NCBI RefSeq assembly: GCF_000970325.1
Contig: NZ_CP009518.1
Coordinates: 1,178,001-1,242,000 of the forward strand
Origin: Methanococcoides methylutens MM1
GTDB lineage: Archaea; Halobacteriota; Methanosarcinia; Methanosarcinales; Methanosarcinaceae
Reading direction: 5' to 3'
Length of the DNA: 64,000 nt
The translations under genes and the position numbers were made by a program. The notes under the pieces were generated by a model that was not told the DNA's origin, searched no databases, and saw only the letters and a program-made list of their open reading frames with translations. Shown piece by piece: positions 61,893 to 64,000 of this stretch (its first letter is position 1; the number at the start of each line of letters is the position of its first letter).

Positions 61893-63062
61893 ACGGAGAG
61901 TACGAATAGCAATAAACCTGAGAGACGATACGATCTCGACTGGCTGAGAGTAATAGCCATAGTTGCGGTCATCCTTTTTCATTCAATGAGATTTTTCGAT
62001 CCGATGGACTGGGATGTAAAGAACAACGTCCTGAGCGAAAATATCATGGTACTTGTTTTGCTCATCGTTCAATGGCTGATGCCCCTGTTCTTCCTGATCT
62101 CGGGTATGAGCATCTATTTCGTGCTGAGCTTCAGGACAAAGGGACAGTTCATAAAGTCACGATTTATGCGTATCATGGTCCCCTACCTCTTAATTGGTAT
62201 ATTTGTCATACTCCCACCCCAGCATTACCTGAGGACAATAAGCAGTGGAGAAACAGGACTTACATTCCTTGAATTCTATCCCAATTATTTGACATACGCT
62301 TTTACCGATGTGTTCATGAACTTCGACTTCCCCCCAATGGGCCATCTGTGGTACCTTTTCTTCCTGTTCATATTCTCAGTTATCATGCTTCCGCTTTTTG
62401 CTTATCTTGGAACCGGATCAGGGAGATCGATCATTTCGAAGGCAGCGTTCATTTTTGATAAACCAGGTACTATATTCCTGCTGGCACTGCCGGTCGGGAT
62501 CCTTACAGCGGTCCTCGACCCTACATCATTTGCAGGCAACCCGAATTATTTCGGTGGCTGGGGAATATTTGTCTATCCTATCATCCTGTTCTATGGATTC
62601 CTCATAGCTTCTAATGGGAGATTGGAGGAAGCCATCCAAAAACACGCAAAAGTTGCATTGGTACTGGCAGTGACAACTTTCCCGATCATCCTTTGGTTCA
62701 TACAATCCGTACTTGACGGGACATACTACTTCGGAAGCTATGGGTATGCAGGAGTAATGCTGCTTCGCTCATTCAATATGTGGTGCTGGCTGATCGCCTT
62801 CCTGGGATACGGAAAGAAATACCTGAGCTTCAATAACAGCACACTGAAATATGCTAATGAAGGACTCATAGCCATTTACATACTTCATCAAACCGTTATC
62901 CAGCTCGTTGGATTTTTTATTGCAAACTGGGAGATGGGCATATACCCCAAGTACATGATACTCGCCACTACATCGTTCATAGTGATCCTGTTGATATATG
63001 AGATCGTCATCCGGCGTATCAATGTCATAAGATTCCTTTTCGGCATGAAACAAAAGAAATAA
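61893..63062 (+). CDS. Acyltransferase-3 family membrane protein, probable ACG start
   Basis: An integral membrane acyltransferase (OafA type, ten or so helices) that should acylate surface glycans or lipids. The essential first-helix block RYDLDWLRVIAI with the following LFHS histidine is complete only if translation begins upstream of the first ATG (61986). The frame is open back to a stop at 61878-61880 and contains no ATG, GTG or TTG there. A GGGGG site at 61881-61885 points to an ACG codon at 61893, seven bases on, giving 389 residues. So either ACG is used, or an ATG has mutated or been misread. It is followed 12 bases later by the next membrane protein gene. Confidence 0.8.
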   Translation, partial: TESTNSNKPERRYDLDWLRVIAIVAVILFHSMRFFDPMDWDVKNNVLSENIMVLVLLIVQWLMPLFFLISGMSIYFVLSFRTKGQFIKSRFMRIMVPYLLIGIFVILPPQHYLRTISSGETGLTFLEFYPNYLTYAFTDVFMNFDFPPMGHLWYLFFLFIFSVIMLPLFAYLGTGSGRSIISKAAFIFDKPGTIFLLALPVGILTAVLDPTSFAGNPNYFGGWGIFVYPIILFYGFLIASNGRLEEAIQKHAKVALVLAVTTFPIILWFIQSVLDGTYYFGSYGYAGVMLLRSFNMWCWLIAFLGYGKKYLSFNNSTLKYANEGLIAIYILHQTVIQLVGFFIANWEMGIYPKYMILATTSFIVILLIYEIVIRRINVIRFLFGMKQKK

Positions 63063-63073
63063 GCGGTGACAAA

Positions 63074-64000
63074 ATGAACCTCCCGCCAATAAAGCAAGTG
63101 ATCTACCAAAGGCCAGCACTCCCGGGCCTAGCTATCAGCAGCATTCTCCTGATAGGCTTCCTGATGCAGGAGTACCTGTTGGGTCGTTTCACGCTGATCT
63201 TTGAAAATGATTATTTGCTGCAGGACTTCTGGATCGCTGTTGTCCATTGTTTACTGGCAGGTTATCTCCCAAGTGCATATTTTTATCTTCTACGTGGCAC
63301 GAGGAAAACCTTCAAAGATCTAAAAAATATTCTAAAACCGACAACTGAAACCCCGGGTATAGATGCAACAGTACATATTGAGAAGAAATATCTGATCGTC
63401 TGGGGGTTTGTGGGCTTATTGATAACATTTTCACTACCCTACCAAACAGCTACATCCCCCTGGGACCCGGCAACGTGGTACCCGGAAGTTGCCTGGCATC
63501 GTGTTCTCGAACCTTTCATTGGTTTATGGGCTGGCTGGTTCTTTGGTGCTGTCTGGTTTACCTCAACACGGACCTCCAGGCTGGCTGCAAGGATAGAATC
63601 CATTGACCTGTTAGACATGAGCCCGTTATCACCCTTTGTAAAACAGGGCCTTTTGACAACCCTGCTAACCATAGGAATGATATCGATCTTCAGCTTGCTT
63701 CTGCTCGATCCGGGAGAGTGGCCTGTTGTTGCCAGGGCTTATCTTGGATCCATAACACTCGCATTGATCGGATTCTGGTTGCCAATTAGAGGAGTACACA
63801 AGCGAATCCGTGAGAGCAAGAAAGAGGAACTTAAGTGGACACGTGAAAGGATACACGATTCTGAAGCTCTCCTGCATAACAATTCACCCGACATTTCACC
63901 CGGACACATGGCAGACCTGATCGAACACATGAAGCTGATCGAAGATGTGCAGGAATGGCCTTTTGAAAGCCTCACAATTGTACACGTGTTGGCATATCTG
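63074..64000 (+). CDS. Membrane protein of unknown function, cut by the window end
   Basis: An open frame of at least 309 codons without a stop before the window ends, starting at an ATG behind GGTGAC, 12 bases after the acyltransferase gene. About five to six membrane helices are visible (for example ISSILLIGFLMQEYL near 20-35, IVWGFVGLLITFSL, LTTLLTIGMISIFSLLLL), and a cytosolic stretch with charged helices follows (about 250-309, RIRESKKEELKWTRERI). The family is not recognised. Tight spacing suggests an operon with the acyltransferase, so a cell-surface role is possible. Confidence 0.8.
   Translation, partial: MNLPPIKQVIYQRPALPGLAISSILLIGFLMQEYLLGRFTLIFENDYLLQDFWIAVVHCLLAGYLPSAYFYLLRGTRKTFKDLKNILKPTTETPGIDATVHIEKKYLIVWGFVGLLITFSLPYQTATSPWDPATWYPEVAWHRVLEPFIGLWAGWFFGAVWFTSTRTSRLAARIESIDLLDMSPLSPFVKQGLLTTLLTIGMISIFSLLLLDPGEWPVVARAYLGSITLALIGFWLPIRGVHKRIRESKKEELKWTRERIHDSEALLHNNSPDISPGHMADLIEHMKLIEDVQEWPFESLTIVHVLAYL

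Overview
The window reads as chromosomal DNA of a methylotrophic methanogenic archaeon of the Methanosarcinaceae, most like Methanolobus or Methanococcoides (inference from gene content; no search was run). Support comes from a corrinoid:coenzyme M methyltransferase (MtaA/MtbA type), methanogen or archaeal families (UPF0305/DUF2115, UPF0216/DUF61, DUF1638, Rsm22-like), surface proteins with PGF-type domains, many lipoproteins with an archaeal-style lipobox, archaeal TATA boxes and strong GGGGG or GGAGG ribosome binding sites. No rRNA, tRNA, CRISPR array or intact insertion sequence was found.

Layout. 1-2.6 kb: a small zinc-ribbon protein, then about 2 kb of extremely AT-rich DNA without a convincing gene. 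2.6-6 kb: an orphan glycine-betaine-type binding lipoprotein and a polar amino-acid ABC operon whose ATPase carries a frameshift near its C terminus. 6-11 kb: a DUF255 protein and a thioredoxin-lipoprotein/CcdA/DUF3179 operon, likely extracytoplasmic thiol chemistry. 11-15 kb: Hsp20-like, DUF2115, DUF4177, MFS, Bcp-type peroxiredoxin and SMR genes. 15-19.5 kb: a MacB/LolD-type ABC operon with two paralogous permeases and a COG1361 surface protein. 19.8-25 kb: CorA, MarC and an iron/corrinoid uptake operon. 25-30 kb: an unknown protein, an Rsm22-like methyltransferase, two tandem encapsulated-ferritin-like proteins, a cupredoxin and a zinc protein. 30-38.5 kb: a MerR/GyrI regulator divergent from an MtaA-like methyltransferase, ferredoxin-nitroreductase, pirin, SulP transporter, EamA transporter, methyltransferase and peroxiredoxin. 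38.6-45 kb: envelope genes, including a nine-heme cytochrome c with a PGF-CTERM-like tail and a 1022-residue surface protein with nine 84-bp tandem repeats. 45-51 kb: threonine synthase and conserved archaeal genes. 51-56 kb: a large secreted papain-like protease, a ferredoxin-thioredoxin-reductase-like protein and a stand-alone glycyl-radical domain resembling the C terminus of class III ribonucleotide reductase. 56-64 kb: a PAS histidine kinase, AzlCD, a fasciclin lipoprotein, an acyltransferase that seems to lack a normal start codon, and a membrane protein cut by the window end.

How it fits together. Much of the window concerns the envelope and redox chemistry: CcdA plus a thioredoxin-like lipoprotein could keep the CXXCH cysteines of the nine-heme cytochrome reduced before heme attachment; two peroxiredoxins, the ferritin-like pair, the FTR-like protein and the glycyl-radical domain suggest an anaerobe that copes with oxygen and iron stress. 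These functional links are inference; the motifs behind them are visible in the sequence.
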